Shown here in pieces: positions 25,669-34,448 of a stretch of DNA of 64,000 bases; the first letter of the stretch is position 1, and every line of letters starts with the position of its first letter. A program made the translations under genes and the position numbers. Origin of the DNA: an uncultured Eisenbergiella sp. (lineage in GTDB: Bacteria > Bacillota > Clostridia > Lachnospirales > Lachnospiraceae); NCBI GenBank assembly GCA_910585455.1, contig CAJUEL010000018.1, positions 1 to 64,000 on the forward strand. Direction: 5' to 3'. Under the pieces are notes generated by a model. It was not told the DNA's origin. It did no database searches and saw nothing but the letters and a program-made list of their open reading frames with translations.

Positions 25669-25718
25669 CATACATTTAAGCGGTATGTATATGTTCAAAA
25701 AATAATACCTCACGAATG
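25669..25718. promoter_or_regulatory. Paired candidate TetR operators before the small membrane gene
   Basis: Two copies of CATT-N5-GGTAT face each other: 25673-25689 on the plus strand (CATTTAAGCGGTATGTA) and 25705-25718 on the minus strand (CATTCGTGAGGTAT). The same motif occurs twice at the tetR promoter. The promoter itself is not clearly readable here. Confidence 0.55.
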
Positions 25719-25805
25719 AATGTATTTGATTAAAAATAAAATCGCCTTTTTCAAGGCAATTTTATTCATGACAATAAAATTCTCGCAGGGCGTGAATTCT
25801 ATTGT

Positions 25806-26453
25806 TTATTTGCCCTCGTTTAGATGTTCAAGGTAGTCTTGCAGCGTATCAAAAATTTCATCGTCAATAATTGGAAGTTTTATGCTATCCAAAAGGTATT
25901 TGATAAATGCAAATTTTGAAATCAGTTCTTCCGGTGTCGCAGGATAGACAGAGGGAATTAACCAAAAGTTTGTAAGTAACGGCAAAAGTTCGGAAAGTTC
26001 TTTTGCATATTCGGTCTGTATAGAGCCGTCCTCTATTCCCTCTTGAATAAACTGCAGCCAAAGAGGGGCAATCAATTTTCTGTTTGTGTCAGCCAGTTCT
26101 GCTAATAATCGGGGATTTTTCAAAAGAGGAATACTTTGCCTGCCAAGCTCTGTCCTATCAATATCTACATGGTTTAGCTTAATAACTTCCCGCATTTTTT
26201 GTAGACCGTTCAAGTTCTTCTGTTTTTGTACGGTAACAAACGGGTTATTATCAAAAAAGAGTTTTTCCCCTAATGCGTCAATAATTTCTTCTTTCGATTT
26301 GAAATGATGATAAATCGCTCCCTTAGTCAGTCCACCAAGCTCATTTACAATATCCTGAATAGTTGTATTGTCGTATCCTTTTTCCAGGAATAATCGCTGT
26401 GATACTTCCAATATCTTCTCAACGGTTACTTCTGGATATTTATTTCGTGCCAC
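25806..26453 (-). CDS. TetR-family transcriptional regulator
   Basis: A 215-residue protein. N-terminal TetR helix-turn-helix: VEKILEVSQRLFLEKGYDNTTIQDIV and LTKGAIYHHFKSKEEII. The C-terminal ligand-binding domain is generic. The start is a GTG at 26453 (AGGAGG 6 nt upstream), since the ATG further up has no ribosome binding site and lies in the promoter. It probably represses itself and the small membrane protein/ABC genes downstream, as all share CATT-N5-GGTAT sites. AT-rich like its neighbours, suggesting acquisition. Confidence 0.9.
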   Translation of the reverse strand: MARNKYPEVTVEKILEVSQRLFLEKGYDNTTIQDIVNELGGLTKGAIYHHFKSKEEIIDALGEKLFFDNNPFVTVQKQKNLNGLQKMREVIKLNHVDIDRTELGRQSIPLLKNPRLLAELADTNRKLIAPLWLQFIQEGIEDGSIQTEYAKELSELLPLLTNFWLIPSVYPATPEELISKFAFIKYLLDSIKLPIIDDEIFDTLQDYLEHLNEGK

Positions 26454-26474
26454 GCCAATCCTCCTTTCTACTAT

Positions 26475-26543
26475 CATTCGTTTGGTATGTGACCCATTAT
26501 ATCCAGTGAAACAGATTTTGTCAACATACATTCAGCAGGTATT
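26475..26543 (-). promoter_or_regulatory. tetR promoter flanked by two operator-like motifs
   Basis: Minus strand -35 TTGACA (26519-26524), 17-bp spacer, -10 TATAAT (26496-26501), consensus quality. A CATT-N5-GGTAT copy lies on each side: 26476-26490 at the transcription start and 26529-26543 just upstream of -35. Confidence 0.75.
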
Positions 26544-26568
26544 TATACCCCGTTTTACAAATTTTGTG

Positions 26569-26860
26569 TTGTTAATCGTTATACAGCGACGTATAATATA
26601 AAATATGAAATTGCAAAGAGAAAAGCGGCGACATGGGGGTAGCATGGCAAAAAGCGAAAGCAAACATAAAGTGTATCGATGACTGGGATTGTGATGATTA
26701 TTCGGTTGATGAATCTGACAGCAATCACTGGCAGTTCAGGATATGCACGCAAAGAAGCTGCCTTAGAGCAGTTTGTGGTACAATTGAGTCACCACCACAT
26801 GGATTAGAGATCAAGAAGATACTCGCTGGAATAATTGGCGAAGATAATTGCTATTTCTTC
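26569..26860 (+). other. Promoter-like signal and tiny ORFs, no clear gene
   Basis: TTGTTA-17-TATAAT on the plus strand (26569-26597) precedes two overlapping tiny frames: one ending AKSESKHKVYR, then one joined by ATGA, MTGIVMIIRLMNLTAITGSSG... ending LSHHHMD at about 26806. They look like pieces of decayed genes. The rest of 26454-27007 is empty apart from a terminator. Confidence 0.35.
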
Positions 26861-26929
26861 TGATAATGTCTTTGACAAATCGTTCTGAAGTGGACTTTCA
26901 CCACAGAACACGGGCATGCCCATACCAAA

Positions 26930-26975
26930 AAAAGTATGCGCAAAGCGCAGAATCCACGCAAAGCGTGGATTCTGC
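26930..26975 (-). terminator. Terminator region of glgA
   Basis: GCAGAATCCACGC/GCGTGGATTCTGC (26947-26975), followed on the minus strand by a second small stem TGCGC-TTT-GCGCA and TACTTTTTTT. Located 33 bp after the glgA stop. Confidence 0.65.
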
Positions 26976-27007
26976 CATCCTGAATCTGTCTTCAAAAATA
27001 TTCTGCT

Positions 27008-28453
27008 TTAGCCGATCAGCCAGTCGTACATTTCCTGATATTTCTTCGCGGATACATACCAGGAGAAATCCGCCGCCATCGCTCTGTCCACGATCTTATT
27101 CCACTCGCGCTTCTTATCATAATAAATCTGTTCCGCATAACGGATGGTGGAAAGCATCTCATGGGCATTGTAATTGACGAAGGAAAAACCGGTTCCGGTC
27201 CCTTCATATTCATTGTAGGGCTGCACGGTATCCTTTAAGCCGCCCGTTTCCCGCACGATCGGCACGGTGCCATAGCGCAGGCTCATCAGCTGACTTAAGC
27301 CGCAGGGCTCAAACAGCGACGGCATCAAAAACGCATCGCACGCCGCATAAATCTTGTGGGACAGCTCCTCGGAATAATAAATCTGCGCGGAAACCTTGCC
27401 GCCGTATTTCCATTCAAAATGGCGGAACATATTCTCGTAGCGCTCTTCCCCGGTTCCCAGCACCACGATCTGTACATTGTCCTGACAAAGCTCATCCATC
27501 ACATAGGCGATGAGGTCAAAGCCCTTCTGGTCCGTCAGACGGGACACGATGCCGATCATCATCGTCTTATCATTTTGCTCTAATCCCAGCTGTGCCTGCA
27601 GCGCCCGCTTGTTCTTGATCTTCTCCTTCCGGAAATTCACCGCATTATAGGGATTGACGATATACCGGTCCTTCTCAGGGCTGAAATCATCATAATCGAT
27701 ACCGTTGACGATGCCGCGCAGGTCGTTTGCCCTGGCGCGCATCAGCCCGTCCAGTCCTTCGCCGTAGAAGGCGGTTTTGATCTCATCCGCATAGGTATCG
27801 CTCACGGTGGTGATCGCATCCGCATATACAAGACCGCCCTTTAACAGGTTCGCGTCCTTGTATGCTTCCATCTTATCCGATGTAAAATAGTAATCCGGCA
27901 GCCCTGTGATCTCCTTCACATCCTTGATATTCCATTTCCCCTGGAACTTCAGATTGTGAATCGTCATGACAGTCTTGATGCCGCGGTAAAAGTCGCCGCC
28001 CGCAAACCTCTCATGCAGATATACCGGAATCAGCCCGGTCTGCCAGTCATGGCAGTGGATCAGATCCGGCTTAAAACCGATAACAGGCAGAATGGAAAGC
28101 GCTGCCTTTGAAAAAAATGCATATTTCTCTATTTCAAAGAGGGCGTTATCGCTGTAAGGCTTAAAGCCGTTGAAATAATATTCGTTATCCACAAAATAAT
28201 ATTTGATTCCGTCGTATTCCGCCTCCAGAATGCCCACGTATTCATTCTTCCAATGAAAATCCATGTAAAAATGATCCCGATACTGCAGCATATCCTTCTT
28301 GTTCTGATGCATACAGGTATACTTGGGCAAAATGACGCGCACATCGTAATACTCCTTGTCAAGGCATTTCGGCAGCGAACCGACAACATCAGCAAGACCG
28401 CCTGTTTTGATAAAAGGCACGCCCTCCGACGCTACGAACAAAATGTTTCTCAT
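27008..28453 (-). CDS. glgA: Glycogen synthase, ADP-glucose type
   Basis: A 481-residue GT5 enzyme. KTGGLADVVGSLP near residue 15 holds the ADP-glucose-binding Lys; HCHDWQTGLIPVYL, TIHNLKFQG, ATTVSDTYADEI and, late, PSLFEPCGLSQLMSLRYGTVPIVRETGGLKDTV are family signatures. It extends alpha-1,4-glucan chains. Start at 28453 (GGGAGG 9 nt upstream). A TATAAT (28506-28511) with a weak -35 lies upstream. No other glg gene is in the window. Confidence 0.97.
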   Translation of the reverse strand: MRNILFVASEGVPFIKTGGLADVVGSLPKCLDKEYYDVRVILPKYTCMHQNKKDMLQYRDHFYMDFHWKNEYVGILEAEYDGIKYYFVDNEYYFNGFKPYSDNALFEIEKYAFFSKAALSILPVIGFKPDLIHCHDWQTGLIPVYLHERFAGGDFYRGIKTVMTIHNLKFQGKWNIKDVKEITGLPDYYFTSDKMEAYKDANLLKGGLVYADAITTVSDTYADEIKTAFYGEGLDGLMRARANDLRGIVNGIDYDDFSPEKDRYIVNPYNAVNFRKEKIKNKRALQAQLGLEQNDKTMMIGIVSRLTDQKGFDLIAYVMDELCQDNVQIVVLGTGEERYENMFRHFEWKYGGKVSAQIYYSEELSHKIYAACDAFLMPSLFEPCGLSQLMSLRYGTVPIVRETGGLKDTVQPYNEYEGTGTGFSFVNYNAHEMLSTIRYAEQIYYDKKREWNKIVDRAMAADFSWYVSAKKYQEMYDWLIG

Positions 28454-28577
28454 GATAAGAGTCCTCCCAATAGATGAATCGTAGTAAAGCATGTAACCTT
28501 TTTCTATTATACACCATTCATCTCCAATAGAAAAGGACTTTTTTTACGCTTTGGCGTAACAAACCCGACCGGCTGTG

Positions 28578-28601
28578 CTCCTCACCCCGTGAAAAGTAAC
28601 C
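28578..28601 (+). repeat. Dispersed motif CACCCCGTGAAAAGTAAC, copy 4
   Basis: Same 18-bp core as at 129-152 and in palindrome B, flanked here by short GACCGGC/GCCGGCC complements. Lies between the glgA promoter and the Spo0A-like stop. Confidence 0.55.
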
Positions 28602-28614
28602 GGCCGGCCATCCA

Positions 28615-29136
28615 TTACGCCTTGTACTGCAGGCGGATTTTGTCCGCGATCAGGGCGATGAACTCCGAATTCGTCGGCTTTCCCTTGCCCGTATTGATCG
28701 TATAGCCAAAGAGCGCATCCAGCGTTTCCATCCGCCCTCTGTTCCACGCGACCTCAATGGCATGTCGGATGGCACGCTCCACACGGCTTGATGTGGTCTG
28801 ATATTTTGTGGCGATTGTCGGATAGAGCGTCTTTGTGATGGAGCCGAGCATATCCATATCGTTGACCGACATCTGGATCGCGTCCCGCAGATACTGATAT
28901 CCCTTGATGTGCGCCGGAACGCCGATTTCATGGATCATGTCCGTCACATCCTTTTCCAGGTCCCGCTCTGCCGCAAAGCTGTGCACAGTCTGTATGCCGT
29001 CCGCACTCTCTTCCTTCCCGTTCTGCGCCGGCACGGTAATCATAATCTGAAACTCTCTATTGTTTTTCATCAGATCGGTCAAAATCTGTACCACTCTTTC
29101 GCCTTCTTTTCCTGCTGTCATTGTAAGCTGTTCCAT
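28615..29136 (-). CDS. Spo0A-like effector domain protein without a receiver domain
   Basis: A 173-residue protein. Residues ~70-173 match the Spo0A DNA-binding domain closely: IHEIGVPAHIKGYQYLRDAI, LGSITKTLYPTIA, SRVERAIRHAIEVAWNRG and KGKPTNSEFIALIADKIRL. Classical Spo0A (about 265 residues) has a phosphorylatable receiver before this; here there is only a ~65-residue leader with no Asp-pocket motifs. The start at 29136 has GGAGG 6 nt upstream and the 300 bp before it do not encode a receiver. It could act as a phosphorylation-independent competitor at 0A boxes. Sigma-A-like promoter not obvious. Confidence 0.88.
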   Translation of the reverse strand: MEQLTMTAGKEGERVVQILTDLMKNNREFQIMITVPAQNGKEESADGIQTVHSFAAERDLEKDVTDMIHEIGVPAHIKGYQYLRDAIQMSVNDMDMLGSITKTLYPTIATKYQTTSSRVERAIRHAIEVAWNRGRMETLDALFGYTINTGKGKPTNSEFIALIADKIRLQYKA

Positions 29137-29401
29137 GATCATCCTCCATCCAGTCCTGGTATTTTCTGAAAAAACAGGCCCCGCCCGGTCCGCCGGACGT
29201 TCCCGTAAACACGCTCATTATAGGCATAAATGGAAAATTCTGCAAGAAAACGTCATCGCCATAAAACGCGTCCAATCCACAATTTTCGCTTCTTTTTTTT
29301 AAAACCTGCATCGATATTTCTCGATTTTTCCCGAAACAGCGCGAAAAAAGGAGAGGAAAAAGGGAAGATTCTGGAATTTGCGCGATGCCTGCAAACAAAT
29401 A

Positions 29402-29438
29402 CAAAAATGGCGCAGCAATCTTCTCTGCGCCATTTTTG
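29402..29438 (-). terminator. Terminator of the ABC-F gene
   Basis: 14-bp perfect stem CAAAAATGGCGCAG/CTGCGCCATTTTTG, 9 bp after the ABC-F stop, with a T-rich 3' side on the minus strand. The remaining ~260 bp to the Spo0A-like gene hold nothing recognisable. Confidence 0.85.
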
Positions 29439-29446
29439 CATTTTGC

Positions 29447-31126
29447 TCACAGCTGCTTCAGCTTCTCCACAAGCTCCCAGTACTCTGCTTCCAGACGCTC
29501 CTTCTCCTCCAGAGACGGCGCGTGCCCGAGCAGCCCGTTTAACCGGGCGAGTGAAAGCTCTGCCCGCATCCTTTCTTCCTGCGTCATGCGTTCCCGGGCA
29601 TCCTTTGCCGCGTGGCGCTGCCGCTCCTGCTCTGCCTCATATTCCGCAAGCGTTCCGGAAAACTTAAAAACCTGCTGTTTCTCTATCCACAAAAGCTCCT
29701 GTGCGATATGCCGGACAAATTCCCGGTCATGGGAAACGAAAAGCACCGCCCCCTCATAGGCAAGCAGCTGCTTTTCCAGCGCCTTAATGGACACAAGATC
29801 CAGATAGTTTGTCGGCTCGTCCAGCAAAAGCACGTTGGCGGAGGATACGAAGAGCTGGGCAAACGCCAGCTTGATCCGCTCTCCGCCGCTGAGCACAGCC
29901 GCCCGCTTTCCCCAGTCATCCACACCAAACAGAAGTCCCGCCAGCACGCTTTTTACCACGGCAGGCTCCTGCACGCTGTACGCCATGGCATTTTCCAGCA
30001 CCGTCCGCTCAGGCTCCAGCTGGGAAAAATCCTGTTTTAATACCCCGACCTTCACCTTCGGAACGATCCTGATGCCGTTTTCTGCTCCCGCGCAGGCATT
30101 TTCAATCAGCCGAAACAGGGTCGTTTTGCCGGACCCGTTTTCTCCGGTCAGCGCCGTCTTTTTCCGGTTACGGACTGAAAAAGAGGCATCCTTGAAAATC
30201 ACATGGTCTCCATAGGAAAAGCTTACATGCTTCGCCTCCAGAATTCTGCGGCTTTCCGGCGGGTCGGTCCGGTCGAAGCGCAGGCGCATCGCCGTCTCCT
30301 GCGCCGGCTTTTCCTTCACCTCCATATGCTCGATGCGCTTTCTGACATTTTCCGCCGCCCGGTTCATGCTTTTTTGCCGTCCGCCGCTGTTGCGCCCGGA
30401 AACCGTCAGAAAATCCTGCAGATGCGCTTCCCGGGGCGTCATGTTTTTCGGAATTTTCACCATCCGCACCGCGCTCTCCTTTTTGCTCCGGTAGACAGCC
30501 TCCAGGCGCGCCTTTTCCTGCACATATTCCCCGTATTCCTTCTCCTTCGTCTGCCTCTCCTGCTCCCTGCTTTGCTCGTACGCCTGATAATTGCCCGGAT
30601 ATAACCTGATTTTTCCATCCGCCACCTCCAGAATCTGTGTGCATACCGCGTTCAACAGATTCCGGTCATGGCTGATGCACAAAAAGGTCTCCACGCGCGC
30701 AAGCTGCCCGATCAGCTGCCCGATCCCCTCCTGATCCAGATTCGCCGTCGGTTCGTCCAAAAGAAGCACATGCCTCTCTCCCCCAAAGGCCTCCGCCAGC
30801 TTTTGCCGCATTTCCTCTCCGCCGCTTACCACGCCAAAATCCTCCCGGTCCGGCACCTTCCACCGCTTTGCCTCGTAGCCGTTTTGCACGGCATCGGCAC
30901 GCTTCTCCTGAAACTGCCTGCAGTAGGATATTTCCCCGAACCGCTCTGCGCGCCCTTCGTCCGGCTCCAGCGTTCCGGACAGGATTTCGAGCAGCGTGGT
31001 TTTTCCCGCGCCGTTTGCGCCGACCACGCCGATTTTGTCACCCGTATAAATGAGCAGGGAGTCCACCTCCAGCACGGTGCGGTCCCCATATCCTTTTTTT
31101 ACGTTTTCCGCTTTCAATAACAGCAT
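29447..31126 (-). CDS. ABC-F family ATPase, likely antibiotic-resistance (ARE) type
   Basis: A 559-residue soluble protein with two ATPase domains and no membrane helices. Walker A GANGAGKTT (~40) and GENGSGKTT (~345), signatures VSGGEEMRQK and LSGGERIKLAFA, Walker B LLLDEPTANLD and LLLDEPTNYLD. Between them lies a charged linker, residues ~190-290. ABC-F proteins act on the ribosome; ARE members displace macrolide, lincosamide, streptogramin or pleuromutilin drugs. The resistance guess is supported by a ~395-nt leader with an attenuator-like hairpin and short leader ORF. Start at 31126 (GGGAGGG upstream). Confidence 0.85.
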   Translation of the reverse strand: MLLLKAENVKKGYGDRTVLEVDSLLIYTGDKIGVVGANGAGKTTLLEILSGTLEPDEGRAERFGEISYCRQFQEKRADAVQNGYEAKRWKVPDREDFGVVSGGEEMRQKLAEAFGGERHVLLLDEPTANLDQEGIGQLIGQLARVETFLCISHDRNLLNAVCTQILEVADGKIRLYPGNYQAYEQSREQERQTKEKEYGEYVQEKARLEAVYRSKKESAVRMVKIPKNMTPREAHLQDFLTVSGRNSGGRQKSMNRAAENVRKRIEHMEVKEKPAQETAMRLRFDRTDPPESRRILEAKHVSFSYGDHVIFKDASFSVRNRKKTALTGENGSGKTTLFRLIENACAGAENGIRIVPKVKVGVLKQDFSQLEPERTVLENAMAYSVQEPAVVKSVLAGLLFGVDDWGKRAAVLSGGERIKLAFAQLFVSSANVLLLDEPTNYLDLVSIKALEKQLLAYEGAVLFVSHDREFVRHIAQELLWIEKQQVFKFSGTLAEYEAEQERQRHAAKDARERMTQEERMRAELSLARLNGLLGHAPSLEEKERLEAEYWELVEKLKQL

Positions 31127-31201
31127 AAAAAAATCCCTCCCATCTGCGCCATGCCACACTCTGACATGGAAAAAGGGAGAGACTTCCTGACGCGCTGTCA
31201 C

Positions 31202-31249
31202 GAAAAAAGGCGTTACTGTTCACTCTATGACCAGTAACAAAAAGACCAT
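31202..31249 (-). promoter_or_regulatory. ABC-F leader: short leader ORF and attenuator hairpin
   Basis: A 9-codon ORF MVFLLLVIE (31249-31220) runs into a stem GTTACTG-N13-CAGTAAC (31212-31238) followed by TTTTTT. A ribosome stalled on the leader would disrupt the terminator, as in known drug-inducible ABC-F and erm genes. The leader ORF's ribosome binding site is weak. Confidence 0.6.
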
Positions 31250-31519
31250 GCACAGAATATTCCCGCACAATGGCTCACACCCCGCCATCCGTAAAATGGA
31301 CAGCGAAATTTTCAGGCGCTATGAAAAGATAACCCGGACAAAACGGCTCTGCCTGCTGCAGACCGCACCAGATGAACGCTTCCCGGTCAGGAAGCCTCCC
31401 CAGTATACAATTTGTCAGAAGTTATCTCCACAACACACCCTGCCACCGTACATGCAATGTTCTCTGCATGGTCCTTTCCTCATTCTCTGCGCGGGCGGAT
31501 TAACCGCCCGACATGATGC

Positions 31520-31548
31520 AGTATAGCAAAAGTTTGGCACACCGTCAA
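31520..31548 (-). promoter_or_regulatory. ABC-F promoter
   Basis: Minus strand -35 TTGACG (31543-31548), 17-bp spacer, -10 TATACT (31520-31525). It gives a leader of about 395 nt, starting with GGGCGG-TTAAT-CCGCCC. That stretch has no credible gene. Confidence 0.75.
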
Positions 31549-31575
31549 GGGGAATGTTTGGGCTTTTTAATTTTC

Positions 31576-32454
31576 TCAAAGGGCAAACAGTAACGTAGCC
31601 AGAAAGCTTAATGCCGTGCCCAATAATGCTCTCCTGCTGTGCTTTTCGCCAAAAAACAGACGTCCCGCCAATGCCGCGAGCACGATCGTACCGCCTGTGA
31701 TGACGGGATAAAGCACTGTGGACGGAAGATGGGCGGCGCTGACCAGCTGTAAAAAATAGCTGCCGTTGTCCATGGCGGCGGCACACAGCAGAAGCATGCC
31801 GCAGGTCAGCCCTTCTCTGCGCGGCAGCGCCGCCGTCTGGCCGGACTTTTTTGCCGCGCACCAGCCAATGGTGGACACTGCGCACAGCAGAGCCGCTTTG
31901 CTGATCAGGAAGCTGTTCGGTCCCAGGGTTTGCGGGCCGTTACTGTATATGTAGGAACCGATGCTCACCGATCCGTTAATCAGGAATATGGCGCAGCAGA
32001 GCGCAATGAAGCCCCTGGACAGCTTTTGCTGGCTCTCCTTCTTCGGCGTGACCGTGAGCACGAGGGCGATGGTCAGCAGAATGATTCCGCCCATGCGGGG
32101 AACCGTCAGACGGTCTCCCCGCAGGACGCCATACAAAAACGGCAAAAGCATGCCTCCCTGCATCTGGAATACGGTAAACAAAGAAAGCTGTCCTTTTCCA
32201 TAGGCAGTAAAGCATACCGCCTCACTCAAAATTCCAAGGAAGCTCATAATCACTGCCATCAATATCGTGAAACCGTTCAGCTCCAGCGTAAAACCATTCA
32301 GAGAAAAAAACAGGCAAAAGCTTAAGAAAGAGGTAAAGGCCATCTTTCCTGTCACACTTTGTACGGTATATGGCACTTTGCTCCTATACAGCTTTCCGAT
32401 GGAAAATGTGCCCGTGATACCCACATCCGCCAGGACCGCCAACACATAATACAT
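31576..32454 (-). CDS. DMT/EamA-like transporter
   Basis: A 292-residue very hydrophobic protein with about ten membrane helices and a half-repeat structure, typical of the drug/metabolite transporter superfamily; examples are FTILMAVIMSFLGILSEAV and VLYPVITGGTIVLAALAGRLFFGE, the latter like the final EamA motif. Substrate unknown. Start at 32454 (GGGAGGAG upstream). It is the last gene before the alpha-galactosidase, 40 bp downstream of it, and could be part of that transcript. Confidence 0.8.
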   Translation of the reverse strand: MYYVLAVLADVGITGTFSIGKLYRSKVPYTVQSVTGKMAFTSFLSFCLFFSLNGFTLELNGFTILMAVIMSFLGILSEAVCFTAYGKGQLSLFTVFQMQGGMLLPFLYGVLRGDRLTVPRMGGIILLTIALVLTVTPKKESQQKLSRGFIALCCAIFLINGSVSIGSYIYSNGPQTLGPNSFLISKAALLCAVSTIGWCAAKKSGQTAALPRREGLTCGMLLLCAAAMDNGSYFLQLVSAAHLPSTVLYPVITGGTIVLAALAGRLFFGEKHSRRALLGTALSFLATLLFAL

Positions 32455-32494
32455 ACCCACTCCTCCCATTCGCACAAGCGTTTTAAGCTGCCCG

Positions 32495-34423
32495 TCAGAC
32501 CTTATGATAGAAAATCATCCGGCAGCTGCGTTTCTCCAAAATCTCCAACGGCCATCCTTCCGTCAGCATCTTACCGGTCACCTGTCCCAACGCTCCTGCG
32601 TCCAGGTCCTCCAGCGCATATACAGCCTCCTGCTCCAGCATACGCAGCCTGACATCCATCAGGCGGATCTGGCTTTCCCCGCGCCTGTAGGCGACGATAA
32701 CGCCGCGTCCCTGCTCCGGCTGATTTAACTGATATGCCATCCAGTCCTGGTCGCTTGCCGAGCAGCCGGTCAGAGGCCACATATCTCCTGTCGTATAGCT
32801 GCGCAGACGTTTTGCCTCCCTGAGGGACTGATTGTACCAGTCCCAGAATTCTTCCGGACTGTCTGCGGCGGGCATATCGGTATTCACCCCTGCTGCCAGC
32901 GCGCTGCGGAAGCGGTAGGTATCCATTGCAGCGGTGAGCACGCTGGTAGAATTTACCGGCACAAACCGGCTCAGATAATAGGTATGTAGCTGGGTGGCTG
33001 CAGGCCTGCCCAATAGTCCAAAGCAGCTGTAATCCGTACGGAACAGCGGAATGGAACGGCGCAGCGCCTCAAAATCCAGCCTGCGGCCTCCGCTGGCGCA
33101 GTTATCAATGATCAGGGACGGGAATTGTTCCCGCAGGTCATCCCACATCCTGTAAAAGCCCGCTACATAGCGCAATTCTGCAATTCCCCTTCGATCCGGA
33201 CTATCCTGATAATTCCAGAAGGGCAAGGGACCGTAATTAAAATCGATGCGCAGCACCTGCATATCATAGCGTTCTATGGCATCCGCCAAAATCCCCGTGA
33301 TCCAGCTACGCGCCTCGTCATTGCCAAGATCCAGCATCACATCGCCATCCTTTTGGCGCACACCGACATACCAGTCAGGATGATCCGCCACCCGCTGCGC
33401 GCAGGCGCGGCAGCGTTCCGGCTCATACCACAGCAAAAATCCGATGTCCAGCGCATGCACCGCATTGGCAATCTCCTCCATCCCCTGCGGGTATAATGCC
33501 CTGGAGGGCTGCCAGTCTCCGATCCCCGCATTGCGATACCAGCTGCCGTCATTCTCCACATTGCCAACGGCAACATTCCCATACCACCCCGCATCAATCC
33601 AATAGGTTTCGATTTCCAGCTGATGCTTTTTTACCATTTCAATGGTCTTAAGATGCCGGGAAGCGGGATTGCCGCCCCAGGTGCCCATACAGATTGGCGC
33701 CTCTATCGTTTTTCCACCCGTTTTCGGTACCACATGGGCAAATGCGAAACGGCGGTAGGCATTGAAAACCTCAAATTCATCCCCCCTGGCACGCATGACG
33801 AGCATATGCGGCAGCGTCACCTTTTCCCCGGGATGCAGCCGGAAGGACACATCCTCCATTCCCGCTGTAAAGCGCACTGCCCCGTCATCATTTGGACGGA
33901 CCAGCTCTGCCCGCCATTGTCCGCTCCAGCCGATGGCAAAGGTGTACCCGTAATCCTCCATGAGCAGATGAAAATAAGGCATGACCATCGAGGAGGAGCG
34001 CCCACGGTCACAGCGCAGGTTACGCCTGGCATTGTGGAACAGCTGGGTGCGGTGTTCCATAAAATCACACATCTGTTCATTGGAGCCGTTATAATCCAGA
34101 AAAAACGGAGATGTGGCTCCGTCAAAAAGGATCTGAAAACGGGCAATATCCATCTGCGATATCAGATCGGAGTCATATCCGGAAATATTTTCGATCTGCA
34201 AATACCACTCCAGACAATCTACATCCCGGTAACGGCGCAGATGCAGCTCCAGACGCAATCCCTCTTCCGGCATCGCGCTCCATCTCTCCAGATCATATTC
34301 CTCCATGCATTCTTTGGAAATGCTCCAGCCCTGTTCCCCCAGCGCAGCATCCCTGTCTCCCAAAGTAAATCCCATGGGAAACTGCTCTCCAAAAAGCTCT
34401 TTGTATAATCGTTGTTTTTGCAT
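32495..34423 (-). CDS. GH36 alpha-galactosidase
   Basis: A 642-residue enzyme. ETYWIDAGWYGNV is the GH36 WxDAGW-like barrel motif, VLRIDFNYGPLPFW carries the nucleophile Asp, and IIDNCASGGRRLDFEALRR the acid/base region. The N-terminal beta-domain precedes the barrel. It releases terminal alpha-1,6-galactose from raffinose-family sugars or similar. No signal peptide, so it acts on imported sugar. ATG at 34423 chosen; another in-frame ATG at 34459 overlaps the upstream gene. Last enzyme of the permease/binding-protein/YesMN cluster, which names the likely substrate. Confidence 0.92.
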   Translation of the reverse strand: MQKQRLYKELFGEQFPMGFTLGDRDAALGEQGWSISKECMEEYDLERWSAMPEEGLRLELHLRRYRDVDCLEWYLQIENISGYDSDLISQMDIARFQILFDGATSPFFLDYNGSNEQMCDFMEHRTQLFHNARRNLRCDRGRSSSMVMPYFHLLMEDYGYTFAIGWSGQWRAELVRPNDDGAVRFTAGMEDVSFRLHPGEKVTLPHMLVMRARGDEFEVFNAYRRFAFAHVVPKTGGKTIEAPICMGTWGGNPASRHLKTIEMVKKHQLEIETYWIDAGWYGNVAVGNVENDGSWYRNAGIGDWQPSRALYPQGMEEIANAVHALDIGFLLWYEPERCRACAQRVADHPDWYVGVRQKDGDVMLDLGNDEARSWITGILADAIERYDMQVLRIDFNYGPLPFWNYQDSPDRRGIAELRYVAGFYRMWDDLREQFPSLIIDNCASGGRRLDFEALRRSIPLFRTDYSCFGLLGRPAATQLHTYYLSRFVPVNSTSVLTAAMDTYRFRSALAAGVNTDMPAADSPEEFWDWYNQSLREAKRLRSYTTGDMWPLTGCSASDQDWMAYQLNQPEQGRGVIVAYRRGESQIRLMDVRLRMLEQEAVYALEDLDAGALGQVTGKMLTEGWPLEILEKRSCRMIFYHKV

Positions 34424-34448
34424 ACCTCTCGTTTCCTTTCTTTGTTTG

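Noticed and set aside
26633..26863. A 76-codon plus-strand frame (MGVAWQKAKANIKCIDDWDC...)
   Set aside because: No ribosome binding site or known domain, and better-looking tiny frames overlap it; more likely decayed sequence.
28549..28562. TTTTTTTACGC/GCGTAAC hairpin upstream of glgA as a terminator
   Set aside because: The T-run precedes the stem on the plus strand and no T-run follows it on the minus strand, so it does not fit a terminator for either direction.
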